A stretch of 64,000 nucleotides of DNA from Amycolatopsis roodepoortensis (GTDB taxonomy: Bacteria; Actinomycetota; Actinomycetes; Mycobacteriales; Pseudonocardiaceae). This document shows positions 16,771 through 27,700 of the stretch, piece after piece. A model generated the notes under the pieces. That model made no database searches and was not told where the DNA came from. It saw only the letters and a program-made list of their open reading frames with translations. The first letter of the stretch is position 1; each line of letters opens with the position of its first letter. The position numbers and the translations under genes were made by a program. The stretch lies in contig NZ_JADBEJ010000005.1 of assembly GCF_014873915.1 (NCBI RefSeq), positions 2,232,001-2,296,000 of the forward strand, in the 5' to 3' direction.

Positions 16771-17727
16771 TTGGAAGACCGGCGGCTGGAGACGCATCCG
16801 GATCTGATGGATCCGAATTGGCGCGAGCACGCGGAAGTGGACGCCTGGCTCGGCGCGAAGAAGCAGGCGTCGCACCGCCGTTTCCGGGTGTCCGGCGGCC
16901 CCGTCCTCGTCCTGGCGCTGATCGCGCTCGTGGTCGCTGCGGTCGTCGTGCACCGGGTACAGGGACGCGGCGTCAACGACGTACCCGGCTTCGGGCAGCC
17001 GCCGAAGGCCGCCCCGGTTTCCGGTGCGGTCGACCTGAACCGGCCCTACGACCGCACCCCCGCCGCGAACTGGCGCGAAGGCATCGCCGGGGTCATCGTG
17101 CCGCCGGGGCGGGCTGTCGGCGATTTCACCGCCGGGGAGGTCGACGCGGCGTACCGGACCGTGACGGAGGCCATCGCGGCGGCCCGGCTGGGTTCCCCGG
17201 CACTGCAGTACGCGGACGGCTCGGAACTGCTCCGCCTGCTCGCCCCGAACGAACGCGTCCGGCTCGAACCGGCGCTCGCCGGCCCGCTCAAGGTCGAAAA
17301 GGGCAAGTACCTGACCCTCATCGGCCCGAACCGGCTGCTCCAGGTGAGCCCGCGCATGACCGGCTTCCTGACCTCGAAAGCCGGCGAGAAGGGCGAACTG
17401 ATCTTGCACGCGAGTTACACGACCGCGTACGCCTTCGACGCGCATCCGGGTGAGGCCCGGTCGCCGGCGGACATAGTCCCGTTCGTCCGCGACGAGCAGG
17501 ACTACGTGATCCGCAAGGCGCCGCCGTTCGCCGAGGCCGACGCCGGGCTCAGCTTCGGCGAAGGCGCGGGCTACCACTCGCACATGGCGTGTGACGCGCT
17601 CAAGGCCGGCATCCTCGCGCCCCAGTACTCTGACAAGAGCAAACCCGTCGACGGAGCGCTCGCGGTCGACGAAGTGGACACCTACGACCCGACGAAACCC
17701 CTGCCGTCGACAGGCAACTGCGGTTAG
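16771..17727 (+). CDS. Hypothetical membrane-anchored protein with ETHPDL N-terminal motif
   Basis: About 318 residues from a TTG start at 16771, chosen because GGGGAGGGG lies just upstream and the N-terminus then matches the next gene. The start is uncertain; an ATG at 16732 is in frame. The N-terminal cytosolic motif RLETHPDLMDPNW, HAEVDAWLGAKK precedes one membrane helix (about 43-63), then RGVNDVPGF and an extracellular domain of about 250 residues with no family I recognise (DFTAGEVDAAYRTVTEAIAAA, YADGSELLRLLAP). The N-terminal motif, helix and RGVN motif recur in the following gene, 31 bp downstream, so the two are paralogous in part. Confidence 0.75.
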   Translation: MEDRRLETHPDLMDPNWREHAEVDAWLGAKKQASHRRFRVSGGPVLVLALIALVVAAVVVHRVQGRGVNDVPGFGQPPKAAPVSGAVDLNRPYDRTPAANWREGIAGVIVPPGRAVGDFTAGEVDAAYRTVTEAIAAARLGSPALQYADGSELLRLLAPNERVRLEPALAGPLKVEKGKYLTLIGPNRLLQVSPRMTGFLTSKAGEKGELILHASYTTAYAFDAHPGEARSPADIVPFVRDEQDYVIRKAPPFAEADAGLSFGEGAGYHSHMACDALKAGILAPQYSDKSKPVDGALAVDEVDTYDPTKPLPSTGNCG

Positions 17728-17758
17728 CCGGCCGAAACCCCTGGGGAAGAGGACAGAG

Positions 17759-18082
17759 ATGGACGAAGAGGACCGGCGGATCGAGACCCACCCGGACCTG
17801 GTCGACCCGAACTGGCAGAAGCACGCCGAACTGGACGCCTGGCTCGGCGCGAAGAAGGAGCTCAAGAAGAAGCGCCGCAAGCAGCGCAAGGCGGCGGCCT
17901 CCGCCGGCGGCTACTCCGCGCCGGGGTCGAGCCGGTGGCCCGGCATCGCCGCGATCGTCGCACTGATCGTGCTGGTCGTGGCCGCGGTGACGGTGAACGC
18001 GGTGCAGGAACGCGGCGTCAACGAGACACCTTGGTTCCCGCTCGACGAAACGCAGATCGCCCGGATCGTCACCGACGCCTGA
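17759..18082 (+). CDS. Small single-pass membrane protein, paralogue of the upstream gene
   Basis: A 107-residue protein beginning MDEEDRRIETHPDLVDPNW. The ATG at 17759 follows GGGGAAGAGGAC. Order: acidic motif with AELDAWLGAKK (24-33), a strongly basic stretch (KELKKKRRKQRK), one membrane helix at about 60-80, then ERGVNETPWFPLD and a short tail. It matches the first 70 residues of the upstream protein but lacks its extracellular domain. Spacing to its neighbours (31 bp upstream, 43 bp to the FdhF-like gene) suggests co-transcription. Function unknown. Confidence 0.82.
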   Translation: MDEEDRRIETHPDLVDPNWQKHAELDAWLGAKKELKKKRRKQRKAAASAGGYSAPGSSRWPGIAAIVALIVLVVAAVTVNAVQERGVNETPWFPLDETQIARIVTDA

Positions 18083-18125
18083 CCCCTCGGTCGCGCGCGG
18101 AGGCGGCAAGGCGCACGATGGGGGC

Positions 18126-20438
<2,313 letters not shown>

Positions 20439-20518
20439 GCCGCCCGGTCGGCGGTGTCGGGCGGGACGGGCCGGGTCCACCGTGAAGTGACCGACCCACT
20501 TCGCGGAAAGGCCTTGCC

Positions 20519-21403
20519 ATGTCACGAAGATCGGCTCTGCGTTGCTTCGCCGCCCTGGCCTCGCTCCTGCTCGTCGCGGTACTGCCCGGCGCGGCCACCG
20601 CCGCTCCGGGCGCACCGCCGCCACTGCCCTTCGTCTCCCAGCTCGACCTGTCCTGCTACCGGACCGAGGGCTACAAACCGCCGCCCGTGGAGCTCACCCT
20701 CACGCACCTCAACCCCGTCCTCGCGAAATTGCCGTCGGAGACGGTCAAGCTGGGCGAACGCCGGCAGCTTTGCGTGCCGGTCGCGAAGAACGGCGCGATC
20801 CCGCCGCCGGGCATCCTCGACTACGTCCGCTGGGTGGATCTGTCCTGCTACCGGATCGAAGGCCGCGCGGCCGACTTCCCGCTGACGCTGAGCCAGCTGA
20901 ACCCCGTCGTGCAGAAGCTGGGTATCCAGGACGCGCACGTCACGATGTTGTCGCCGGAGCAGTTGTGCGTCCCCGTCGCGAAGAACGGGAAGCTGCCGCC
21001 GCCGGAGATCCTGTCGTTCGTGCGGCACATCGACCTCGAGTGCTACGCCCTGCGCGTCCTCGGTATCCCCACCATCCCGTTCCCGCTGACACTGGGCCAT
21101 CTCAACCCGGTGCTGGCCGACCGGCCGAAGACGGACGTCAAGGTCGGCAACGCGCGGCAGGTGTGCGTCCCAGTGGCCAAACGCGGTGACGAGATCCCGC
21201 CGGAGGTGCTCGGCACCATCCAATGGCTGGATCTGGCGAAGGCGGACGTAAGCACCGCGCCCAGCGTCGTCGGCCCGGTCTCGCTGAAGCTGACCCACCT
21301 GAACCCGGTGCTGGCGCGGCTACCCAGTGAGGAGGTCGTCATCACCGAGCCGACCCAGCTCGGCCTTCCGGTGGCCAAGAACGGCAAGATCCCGCCGGGC
21401 TGA
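20519..21403 (+). CDS. Secreted four-repeat protein (DUF7450-like repeats)
   Basis: 294 residues with a signal peptide (MSRRSALRCFAALASLLL to ATAAP). The mature part is four tandem repeats of about 65 residues starting near 41, 106, 171 and 236. Each has DLSCY-type, PLTL.HLNPVL and LCVPVAKNG.IPP blocks; LNP falls at 64, 127, 195 and 261. Repeats 1-3 each contain two cysteines (46/85, 110/150, 175/216). Repeat 4 has lost both, which suggests one disulfide within each repeat. The LCVPVAKNG block resembles the DUF7450 family, but this match is from memory. Role unknown; probably extracellular. The ATG follows AAAGGCC. Confidence 0.85.
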   Translation: MSRRSALRCFAALASLLLVAVLPGAATAAPGAPPPLPFVSQLDLSCYRTEGYKPPPVELTLTHLNPVLAKLPSETVKLGERRQLCVPVAKNGAIPPPGILDYVRWVDLSCYRIEGRAADFPLTLSQLNPVVQKLGIQDAHVTMLSPEQLCVPVAKNGKLPPPEILSFVRHIDLECYALRVLGIPTIPFPLTLGHLNPVLADRPKTDVKVGNARQVCVPVAKRGDEIPPEVLGTIQWLDLAKADVSTAPSVVGPVSLKLTHLNPVLARLPSEEVVITEPTQLGLPVAKNGKIPPG

Positions 21404-21406
21404 GGA

Positions 21407-22807
21407 TCAGTCGATGCATCCGGCACTGTCCGGGGTGATCGGCTGCTCACCCTGGGCAGGCGCTCCCCCGCCCGCGGACACGCCCGGTCCTTTGTAGACC
21501 TGACCGAGGACGACCTCGACCTGGCCCGCGGCGACCGAATCGGCTTTCTGGACGTCCAGTCCGCCGAGCAGTTTCGCGATCTCCGCCGCGGGCCCGGACG
21601 CGTCGCTGTACCGGACGACCGACGTCCGCCGCCCGGCCTCGGCCTTCGTGTCGCCCTTGCCGTAACCCTTCTCCGCCAAGAGATCCGAGACGCGGGCGGC
21701 GAGACCGTCCTTGCCGCTCGCGTTGACGACGTCGACCTTGGGGCCGGCCGGCGCCTGCGGGGTCGCGGGCTGCGCGCCGATCAGCGAGGCGGCGAACGCG
21801 CGCACCTGGACGGGATCCACCTGCACGGCGGTCCAGGTCGGATGCCGGGGGTCGTAGCGGTAGTCGGGGTTGACCACCGGGATCGTCTCGAACGCGATAC
21901 CGCCTCCGGACACGCCGCGCATCTGCCGGACGAAGTCGAGCAGGTCCCACGAACCGTCGAGCACCACCGAACGCTTCACCGCGTCGATCAGGTCGGACAC
22001 GCGCGCCGGGTTGGCGAGGGTCCCGCCGGACAGCACCTTTTGCGCCAGCCCCGCGAGGAACACCTGCTGACGGCGGACGCGGTCGAGGTCGCTGCGGGGC
22101 AGGTTCTTGCGCTGACGGACGAAGGCGAGCGCGTCGGCGCCCTGGATCGTCTGCCGCCCGGCCGGGAAATCCGCGCCCGAATCCCGGTCCTTGGTGGCCT
22201 TGTTCAAGCAGACCTCGACCCCGCCGACCGCCTTGCTGATCTCGTAGAAGCTCAGCAGGTTGACCTCGGCGAAGTGATCGATCTTGACCCCGCTGAGCTC
22301 CTCGACCGCCTTCAGGGTCGCCTTCCGCGCCGCGGTGATCGCCTGCTTGTTGATTTCGGCCTTGTCGGTCTTGCCCGCCGCGCGCTGCTCGTTCGCCGAG
22401 GCGAACTTGGTCCGGCCGAAGATCTCGTTGATCTTGCTCTTGTCCTTCGTGCCCGGCTGCGCGACCCAAGAGTCCCGCGGGATCGAGAACGCCTTCACGG
22501 CCTGCTGCCCGTTGGGGATGCGGAGCACGATGAGCGTGTCGGTCAGGTCGTCGCCGTTGGCCCCGGCGCGCAGTTCGCGCAGGATCTCCGGCGGGAGCGG
22601 CCGGTCCTGGTTGTCGGTCCGCGCGTCGCGGCCGACCAGGAGGATGTCCAGCGAGCCGTCGGCGGGCTGCTCTCCCGGGTCCGGCGCCTCGATCACGTCT
22701 TCACGCGTGACGCCTTCGAGCGACTCCAGCGTCGTGTATCCGTACGCGGTCCCGCCGAACACCGCCACCGCCAGCGCGGCGACCAGGACCTTCCCCAGCT
22801 TGTGCAC
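21407..22807 (-). CDS. LytR-CpsA-Psr (LCP) family cell-wall ligase
   Basis: A 466-residue membrane-anchored protein that transfers lipid-linked glycopolymers onto peptidoglycan. One N-terminal helix (about 5-25) is followed by the LCP domain: DILLVGRDAR (54-63), DTLIVLRIP, AFSIPRDSWV near 110, KINEIFG, VKIDHFAEVNLLSF, DALAFVRQRKNLPRSDLDRVRRQQ. These include the arginines and aspartates that bind pyrophosphate. A LytR_C domain (VDVVNASGKDGLAARVSDLL) occupies about 350-425. The GTG start at 22807 has a weak site. It ends 3 bp from the convergent repeat protein. Confidence 0.93.
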   Translation of the reverse strand: MHKLGKVLVAALAVAVFGGTAYGYTTLESLEGVTREDVIEAPDPGEQPADGSLDILLVGRDARTDNQDRPLPPEILRELRAGANGDDLTDTLIVLRIPNGQQAVKAFSIPRDSWVAQPGTKDKSKINEIFGRTKFASANEQRAAGKTDKAEINKQAITAARKATLKAVEELSGVKIDHFAEVNLLSFYEISKAVGGVEVCLNKATKDRDSGADFPAGRQTIQGADALAFVRQRKNLPRSDLDRVRRQQVFLAGLAQKVLSGGTLANPARVSDLIDAVKRSVVLDGSWDLLDFVRQMRGVSGGGIAFETIPVVNPDYRYDPRHPTWTAVQVDPVQVRAFAASLIGAQPATPQAPAGPKVDVVNASGKDGLAARVSDLLAEKGYGKGDTKAEAGRRTSVVRYSDASGPAAEIAKLLGGLDVQKADSVAAGQVEVVLGQVYKGPGVSAGGGAPAQGEQPITPDSAGCID

Positions 22808-22855
22808 GTTCCATAGACGCGCGGAAAGCCTTCAGCGCTGCATTCGTGATCCAGT

Positions 22856-23599
22856 TCACATCCGCAGATACGAGGCGCCGTTCAGGTCGAGGATCGCGCC
22901 GGACGCCCACGCGGCGTCGCCGGAAGCGAGGTAGAGCACCGCCGCCGCGACCTCCTCCGGCGTGCCGACCCGGCCGAACGGGCTCTCGCCGCGCGCGCCT
23001 TCGACCTTCGCCGCGACCCGGTCCGTCGCGGTGAAGCCGGGCGCGACGGTGGTCACGGCGATCCCGTGCGGAGCGAGGGCGACGGCGAGCGACTGCCCCA
23101 GCGAGTGCAGCGCCGCCTTGCTCGCGCCGTATGCCGGGAACTCGGGCTCGCCCTTGAAGGCTCCCCGCGAGCCGATGTTGACCACGCGGCCGGGCGCGCC
23201 GCGCTCGATCATGTGCCGGGCCACGCAGTAGGTCACGTTCGCGGTGCCGAGCACGTTGACGTCGAGCATCCGCCGCCAGACCCGCTGCCAGTCCTCATAG
23301 GACACTTCGGCGACGGGATGGGCCGAGGACGCGGACGGTGCGAAGGCGGCGTTGTTGACCAAGACGTCGACACCGTCCACCAGCGCCTCGGCCTCGTCGG
23401 CGACCCGCCGCGCCACCTCGGGATCCGCGAGGTCGCCCTGGACCAGGCCGTGCCCGGAACCGGGAAGCTCGCCGAGGGTCCGCTCGGCGTCCTCCCGCTT
23501 CGAGGCGTAGTGGACGGCGACACGGTCGCCCTTTTCCGCGAAGGCGCGGGCGATCGCACGGCCGATGCCGCGCGACGCCCCGGTGACCAGAATTCCCAC
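22856..23599 (-). CDS. Short-chain dehydrogenase/reductase (FabG-like)
   Basis: A 247-residue classical SDR. The NADP loop TGASRGIG is at 6-13, NNAA near 83, the catalytic serine in VVNIGSRGAF, and YGASK for Tyr/Lys near 155-159. The adenine/phosphate side VAVHYASKRE suggests NADPH. It reduces or oxidises a carbonyl/alcohol; FabG-like members act on 3-oxoacyl thioesters, but the substrate is unresolved. It lies on the same strand as the OFA transporter unit just upstream, 13 bp after the 42-residue protein. Confidence 0.92.
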   Translation of the reverse strand: MGILVTGASRGIGRAIARAFAEKGDRVAVHYASKREDAERTLGELPGSGHGLVQGDLADPEVARRVADEAEALVDGVDVLVNNAAFAPSASSAHPVAEVSYEDWQRVWRRMLDVNVLGTANVTYCVARHMIERGAPGRVVNIGSRGAFKGEPEFPAYGASKAALHSLGQSLAVALAPHGIAVTTVAPGFTATDRVAAKVEGARGESPFGRVGTPEEVAAAVLYLASGDAAWASGAILDLNGASYLRM

Positions 23600-23612
23600 G
23601 AGCCGACCTTAC

Positions 23613-23741
23613 TCAGCCGCCGAAAAGCTGGACCACCTTGCGGAACAGTTCGTAGACCCCGTAGGCGAACGGGAGCGCGACCCACAGCCAGGCGAAGACC
23701 ATCAGCCCGGTGCGGCGGCGTTCGGGAGCCTGTTCGGTCAT
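23613..23741 (-). CDS. MFS transporter small subunit-like membrane peptide, 42 residues
   Basis: A small gene from ATG 23741 to TGA at 23613. It begins [12 protein letters not shown], has one hydrophobic helix (LMVFAWLWVALPFAYGVYEL) and ends KVVQLFGG. Its ATG overlaps the stop of the OFA transporter (ATGA, 4 bp), so translation is probably coupled. Short one-helix partners encoded right after OFA-type MFS genes are known in actinobacteria. It probably binds or stabilises the transporter; this is inferred. Confidence 0.82.
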   Translation of the reverse strand: MTEQAPERRRTGLMVFAWLWVALPFAYGVYELFRKVVQLFGG

Positions 23742-25099
23742 CGGGCCTCACTCCTCGCGGGCTCGCCGGACGGCGCCGGCTCGTGGAACTTCGGGTTGAC
23801 GGGGCGCACCAGTTCGTTGGCGACGAAGCCGACCACCAGCAGGCCGATCATGATGAACAGCGACGTCGAGTAGAGGTCGGGGCCGACCTTGCCCGCCGCC
23901 TTCTGGCTGTCGGCGATGGCGTTGACGATGAGCGGCCCGAGCACACCGGCCATCGACCACGCGGTCAGCAGCCTGCCGTGGATCGCGCCCACCTGGTACG
24001 TGCCGAAGAGGTCCTTCAAGTACGCGGGGACGGTCGCGAAGCCACCGCCGTAGAACGACAGGATCAGCATGGCGCACAGGACGAACACGAGCTTCGACGC
24101 GTTGGTGGTCAGCGCGATCACCAGGTACAGCAGTGCGCCGACACCGAGGTAGAGCCGGTAGATGTTCTTGCGCCCCACCAGATCCGAAGTGGACGACCAG
24201 ACGAACCGGCCGAGCATGTTGGTCAGCGAGAGCAACGCGACGAACCCGGCCGCGGCGGCGGTGCCGACCGGGGTCGAGGTCTCACGGAAGAAGTCCGCGA
24301 TCATCGGCGACGCCTTCTCCAGGATGCCGATGCCCGCGGTCACGTTGAAGCACAGGACCACCCAGAGCAGCCAGAACTGCGGCGTCCTGAGGGCGTTGCG
24401 CGCCGACACGTTCGCGGTGGTGATCATCGCGTTGCCGTGGTCGGTCTTGGGTTCCCAGCCCGCCGGCTTCCAGCCATCGGCGGGAACGCGGACGAGCAGG
24501 ATGCCGAGGGTCATGAAGACCGCGTAGACCAGGCCGTGCACGAGGAAGGCCGTCGCGACCGTCCCGGCCGACCACGGCGCCGCGCCCAGCATCTGCGAGG
24601 ACCACGGAGAGGCGATCAGGGCGCCGCCGCCGAAGCCCATGATCGCGATCCCGGTGGCCATCCCCGGCCGGTCCGGGAACCATTTGATCAGCGTCGACAC
24701 CGGCGAGATGTAGCCGATGCCGAGCCCGATGCCGCCGATCCCGCCCCAGCCGAGGACGACGAGCCAGTACTGCGACGTCGCCACGCCGAGCGCGGAGAGC
24801 AGGAAGCCCGAGCTGAAACAGACCATCGAGACGAACATCGCCCAGCGCGGCCCGTTGCGTTCGACCAGCGTCCCGCCGAACGCCGCCGACAGCCCGAGCA
24901 TCACGATGCCGAGCTGGAACGGCAGCGCGCTCTCCGTGCCGCTGAGCCCGAGAGTCTTCTCCAGCGGCGGTTTGAAGACGCTCCACGCGTACGCCTGCCC
25001 GATCGACAGGTGGACGGCGAGCGCGGCGGGCGGCACCAGCCAGCGGCTCCAGCCCGGCGATGCGACGATGCGGGAACGGTCCAGGAAGCCGACAGCCAT
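23738..25099 (-). CDS. OFA-family MFS transporter (oxalate/formate antiporter-like)
   Basis: A 453-residue transporter with about 12 membrane helices. The frame is open to 25318, but the ATG at 25099 has GGAGG upstream and starts [20 protein letters not shown] features: [18 protein letters not shown] in helix 1, [35 protein letters not shown], and an extended central loop ([11 protein letters not shown]). OFA members move small carboxylates such as oxalate, formate or lactate. It is divergent from fdhD and coupled to a 42-residue helix protein, which fits a formate or oxalate role alongside the molybdopterin oxidoreductase; substrate inferred. Confidence 0.92.
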   Translation of the reverse strand: MAVGFLDRSRIVASPGWSRWLVPPAALAVHLSIGQAYAWSVFKPPLEKTLGLSGTESALPFQLGIVMLGLSAAFGGTLVERNGPRWAMFVSMVCFSSGFLLSALGVATSQYWLVVLGWGGIGGIGLGIGYISPVSTLIKWFPDRPGMATGIAIMGFGGGALIASPWSSQMLGAAPWSAGTVATAFLVHGLVYAVFMTLGILLVRVPADGWKPAGWEPKTDHGNAMITTANVSARNALRTPQFWLLWVVLCFNVTAGIGILEKASPMIADFFRETSTPVGTAAAAGFVALLSLTNMLGRFVWSSTSDLVGRKNIYRLYLGVGALLYLVIALTTNASKLVFVLCAMLILSFYGGGFATVPAYLKDLFGTYQVGAIHGRLLTAWSMAGVLGPLIVNAIADSQKAAGKVGPDLYSTSLFIMIGLLVVGFVANELVRPVNPKFHEPAPSGEPARSEAR

Positions 25100-25130
25100 C
25101 CGGCGCCTCCGTACTCTGGGGATGTGCACT

Positions 25131-25152
25131 GGGAATGTATTACTTAATTCCC
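25131..25152. promoter_or_regulatory. Inverted repeat in the transporter/fdhD divergent promoter
   Basis: GGGAAT and ATTCCC flank a 10-bp AT-rich spacer in the 101-bp gap between the divergent OFA transporter (start 25099) and fdhD (start 25201). The AT-rich composition stands out in this GC-rich window. It could be an operator coordinating both genes. Evidence is symmetry and position only. Confidence 0.35.
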
Positions 25153-25200
25153 GACGTTGCAGTATCCGAGTGTCGAATAACCGGTCAGAAGGGTGGACAA

Positions 25201-26031
25201 GTGGGCAGGGTGACGGTGCGGCGTCCGGTGCGGAAGATCTCCGCGACGAAGGACGTCCGGCGGCCCGACGCGCTCGCGGCCGAAGAACCGCTGGAGATCC
25301 GGGTCGGCGGCAAGGCACTCGTGGTCACCATGCGCACACCCGGCAACGACGTGGAACTGGCGCACGGGTTCCTCCTGTCGGAGGGCGTGCTCGCCTCGCG
25401 TGAGGACGTCGCGGTCGCGCGGTACTGCGACGGCGTCGACGACCAGGGGCGCAACACCTACAACGTCCTCGACATCGCGCTGGCCGAAGGGGTGGCTCCG
25501 CCGGAGACCGGCGTCGAGCGGAACTTCTACACCACGTCCTCGTGCGGCGTCTGCGGCAAGGCCGCGCTCGACGCGGTGAAGCTGAAAAGCCGGTTTTCGC
25601 CGGGGAAGTCCGAGTTCGCGGTGAGCACCGACGTGCTGGCGACGCTCCCGGACACCCTTCGCGCGCACCAGAAGGTGTTCTCCAGCACGGGCGGGCTGCA
25701 CGCGGCCGCCCTGTTCGACGGTGACGGGAACCTCGCCGTCGTCCGCGAGGACGTCGGCAGGCACAACGCCGTCGACAAGGTGCTCGGCTGGGCGCTGCAG
25801 GAGGGCCGGATCCCCGCGGCGGACGCCGGGCTGCTGGTGTCCGGCCGCGCCTCGTTCGAACTGGTGCAGAAGGCCGCCATGGCCGGGATCGGCCTGCTGG
25901 CGGCCGTTTCCGCGCCGTCGTCGCTGGCCGCGGAACTGGCCGACGAGAACGGCATGACCCTCATCGGTTTCCTGCGCGGCGACAGCATGAACCTCTACGG
26001 CGGGGAACAGCGGGTGCTCGGCCTGGACTGA
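25201..26031 (+). CDS. fdhD: FdhD, formate dehydrogenase accessory sulfurtransferase
   Basis: A 276-residue maturation factor that carries sulfur from a cysteine desulfurase to the bis-MGD cofactor of formate-dehydrogenase-type enzymes. SSCGVCGK at 113-120 gives the CxxC pair (C115, C118). Other family blocks are [42 protein letters not shown] and [12 protein letters not shown]. The GTG at 25201 starts MGRVTVRRP after AAGGGTGG; the longer upstream frame has no ribosome site. The only apparent client in this window is the YdeP-type enzyme at 18126. Confidence 0.96.
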   Translation: MGRVTVRRPVRKISATKDVRRPDALAAEEPLEIRVGGKALVVTMRTPGNDVELAHGFLLSEGVLASREDVAVARYCDGVDDQGRNTYNVLDIALAEGVAPPETGVERNFYTTSSCGVCGKAALDAVKLKSRFSPGKSEFAVSTDVLATLPDTLRAHQKVFSSTGGLHAAALFDGDGNLAVVREDVGRHNAVDKVLGWALQEGRIPAADAGLLVSGRASFELVQKAAMAGIGLLAAVSAPSSLAAELADENGMTLIGFLRGDSMNLYGGEQRVLGLD

Positions 26032-26045
26032 GCAGGGCGCGAAGT

Positions 26046-26182
26046 GTTGCGAAAGCCACTTTCGCAACGTTGAAGGTTGCGAAAGTGGCTTTCGCAACGT
26101 CGGCGGAGGTGGCGACTAGCCCGCCAGACGTCGCGAAAGCCACTTTCGGGACATCCGACGTCCTGAAAGTGGCTTTCGCGAC
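26046..26182. repeat. Four 23-bp palindromes in two pairs (copy A)
   Basis: Palindromes at 26046-26068, 26076-26098, 26130-26152 and 26160-26182. The first two have perfect 10-bp arms GTTGCGAAAG and its complement around a 3-nt centre. The second two are GTCGC-flanked variants with mismatches in one arm. Within each pair the starts are exactly 30 bp apart and the centre is CCA in one and TGG in the other, so each pair is itself an inverted repeat. They fill the gap between convergent fdhD and the carotenoid oxygenase gene. Confidence 0.85.
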
Positions 26183-26191
26183 ACCTCCCCT

Positions 26192-27628
26192 TCAGCCCTC
26201 CGCGCCCACCCAGTTGCCGTGGAAGCCGTTCGGCACGCGGTCCGGCAGGTGCACGGCACCGACGGTCTCCAGTGTCCCCGCGTCCAAAATGGTCAGATCG
26301 CTCTTCTGCGTCGCGGCGTCGTAGACGAAACCCATCAGCACACCTTCGTCCTCCCCCGCGTCCACAGAGGACGGCACGAAGACGAACTCCCCCACCTGGC
26401 TGCCCGCGCCGAATTCCCGCGAAGCGACCGAACGGTTCCACAGGTCGTGTTTGAGCAGTGCCCCCGAGGACGCCGATCCGTCCTTTGTGGACACCGAGTA
26501 GCCGAAGCGATGCCGCCGTCCCACCAAACGCTCGTCGACGCGCGGGAACTCCTGCCCCTGGTCGTCGAGGCGTTCCTCGACGACCTTGCCGGCACTCAGG
26601 TCGATCGTCCAGCGGTCCAGGGTCGGCGGCCCCTCGGCGGGCCCGAGCAGTTCGGTGTCGAACATCTTCGGGTGGCGGACGACGTCCAGCACGATGTCGT
26701 CGCCGTCGTCGTAGGCGTTCATCGGGTGGAAGACGTAGCACGGCTCGATCTCGAACCAGCGGACGTCGCCGTTGCCGCCGTCGCGCGGCATGACCCCGAT
26801 CCGCGCCGGGTACTTCGGGTTCCAGCGGTACGGCAGGCCGGCGTTGCCCGAGACCCGCTGACGCAGCTTCGCCGCGAAGGGATCCGGCACCTTCACCTTG
26901 CCCACCAGCGCCGACAGCACGAGCCGCGCGGGCGTGCGCAGGACCGACGGGACGGACGCGGCGACGGCCTGCTCGCTGTCGAAGGCGACCGGGAGGTCGT
27001 AGAACACGACATGCTTCTCGGTCAGGGAGAAGTCGTGCATCATCGGCGAACCGGTGACCTCGACGTCGACCGTGCGGCGGGCCCGTCCCCGCGCGTCGAT
27101 CACCGAGTACTGGACCTTGTTGCCCGAGCCGAAGAAGTACGACACGGCGTGCAGTTCGCCGGTCTCCGGATCACGCTTCGGATGGGCGGTGTAGCCGCCG
27201 GGAAGCGTGCCGTCGAAGTCGCAGACACCGACGGTGTCGAGCTCGTCGGTCAGCTCGAAGCTGGTGGCGCCGCCCTCGATCAGCGCGAGGGTCTTGCCCG
27301 CGTGGCCGATCACGTTCGTGTTGGCCCCCAGACCGGCGGCCACACCGCCTTCCCAGCGCTCGCCCAGGTCCGCGGACAGCCGCGGGTTGCGCACCCAGCG
27401 GTTGCGGTACCACTCGGCGCGGCCGTCCCGCAGCCGGACGCCGTGCACCATGCCGTCGCCCATGAACCAGTGATAGGTCGCCGGGTCCACTTCGGACAGC
27501 GGGTTCGGCCCGTTCCTCAGGTAGCGGCCGTCCAGGTATTCCGGGATGTGCCCGGTGACGCTCAGTTCGGTGATCGTGTGCTCGCGGCTGACCGGGGCGA
27601 AGTTGCCCTCGAGGAACTTGTTGCCCAT
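26192..27628 (-). CDS. Carotenoid oxygenase family protein
   Basis: A 478-residue seven-bladed propeller dioxygenase of the RPE65/apocarotenoid family. It uses non-haem Fe(II) held by four histidines to cleave a C=C bond in carotenoids, apocarotenoids or stilbene-like phenylpropanoids. Family blocks: GRYLRNGPNP, WFMGDGMVHGVRL, TAHPKRDPETGELH, MMHDFSLTEKHVVFYDLP, FHPMNAYDDGDDIVLDVVRHP and the terminal NGFHGNWV, giving the candidate iron histidines. The ATG at 27628 has GGTAGGGGG upstream; a GTG lies one codon earlier. It is divergent from a TetR regulator across a promoter with two identical palindromes. Confidence 0.93.
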   Translation of the reverse strand: MGNKFLEGNFAPVSREHTITELSVTGHIPEYLDGRYLRNGPNPLSEVDPATYHWFMGDGMVHGVRLRDGRAEWYRNRWVRNPRLSADLGERWEGGVAAGLGANTNVIGHAGKTLALIEGGATSFELTDELDTVGVCDFDGTLPGGYTAHPKRDPETGELHAVSYFFGSGNKVQYSVIDARGRARRTVDVEVTGSPMMHDFSLTEKHVVFYDLPVAFDSEQAVAASVPSVLRTPARLVLSALVGKVKVPDPFAAKLRQRVSGNAGLPYRWNPKYPARIGVMPRDGGNGDVRWFEIEPCYVFHPMNAYDDGDDIVLDVVRHPKMFDTELLGPAEGPPTLDRWTIDLSAGKVVEERLDDQGQEFPRVDERLVGRRHRFGYSVSTKDGSASSGALLKHDLWNRSVASREFGAGSQVGEFVFVPSSVDAGEDEGVLMGFVYDAATQKSDLTILDAGTLETVGAVHLPDRVPNGFHGNWVGAEG

Positions 27629-27649
27629 CACTGGCCCCCTACCGGCGGA

Positions 27650-27685
27650 ATAACGATGTTATGCATTCATTTATAACAGGGTTAT
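27650..27685. promoter_or_regulatory. Twin TetR-type operators
   Basis: Two palindromes with the same arms, ATAAC-N3-GTTAT, lie at 27650-27662 and 27673-27685, 23 bp centre to centre, in the 72-bp gap between the divergent carotenoid oxygenase and TetR genes. Spacing of about two helical turns suits two dimers on one face. They would block both promoters, so the regulator would control itself and the oxygenase. Confidence 0.7.
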
Positions 27686-27700
27686 GGGATACTGGCAAGC

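Noticed and set aside
26046-26182. Single intrinsic terminator of fdhD
   Set aside because: Four phased palindromes with sequence conserved at a distant locus go beyond a terminator, though a terminating role is still possible.
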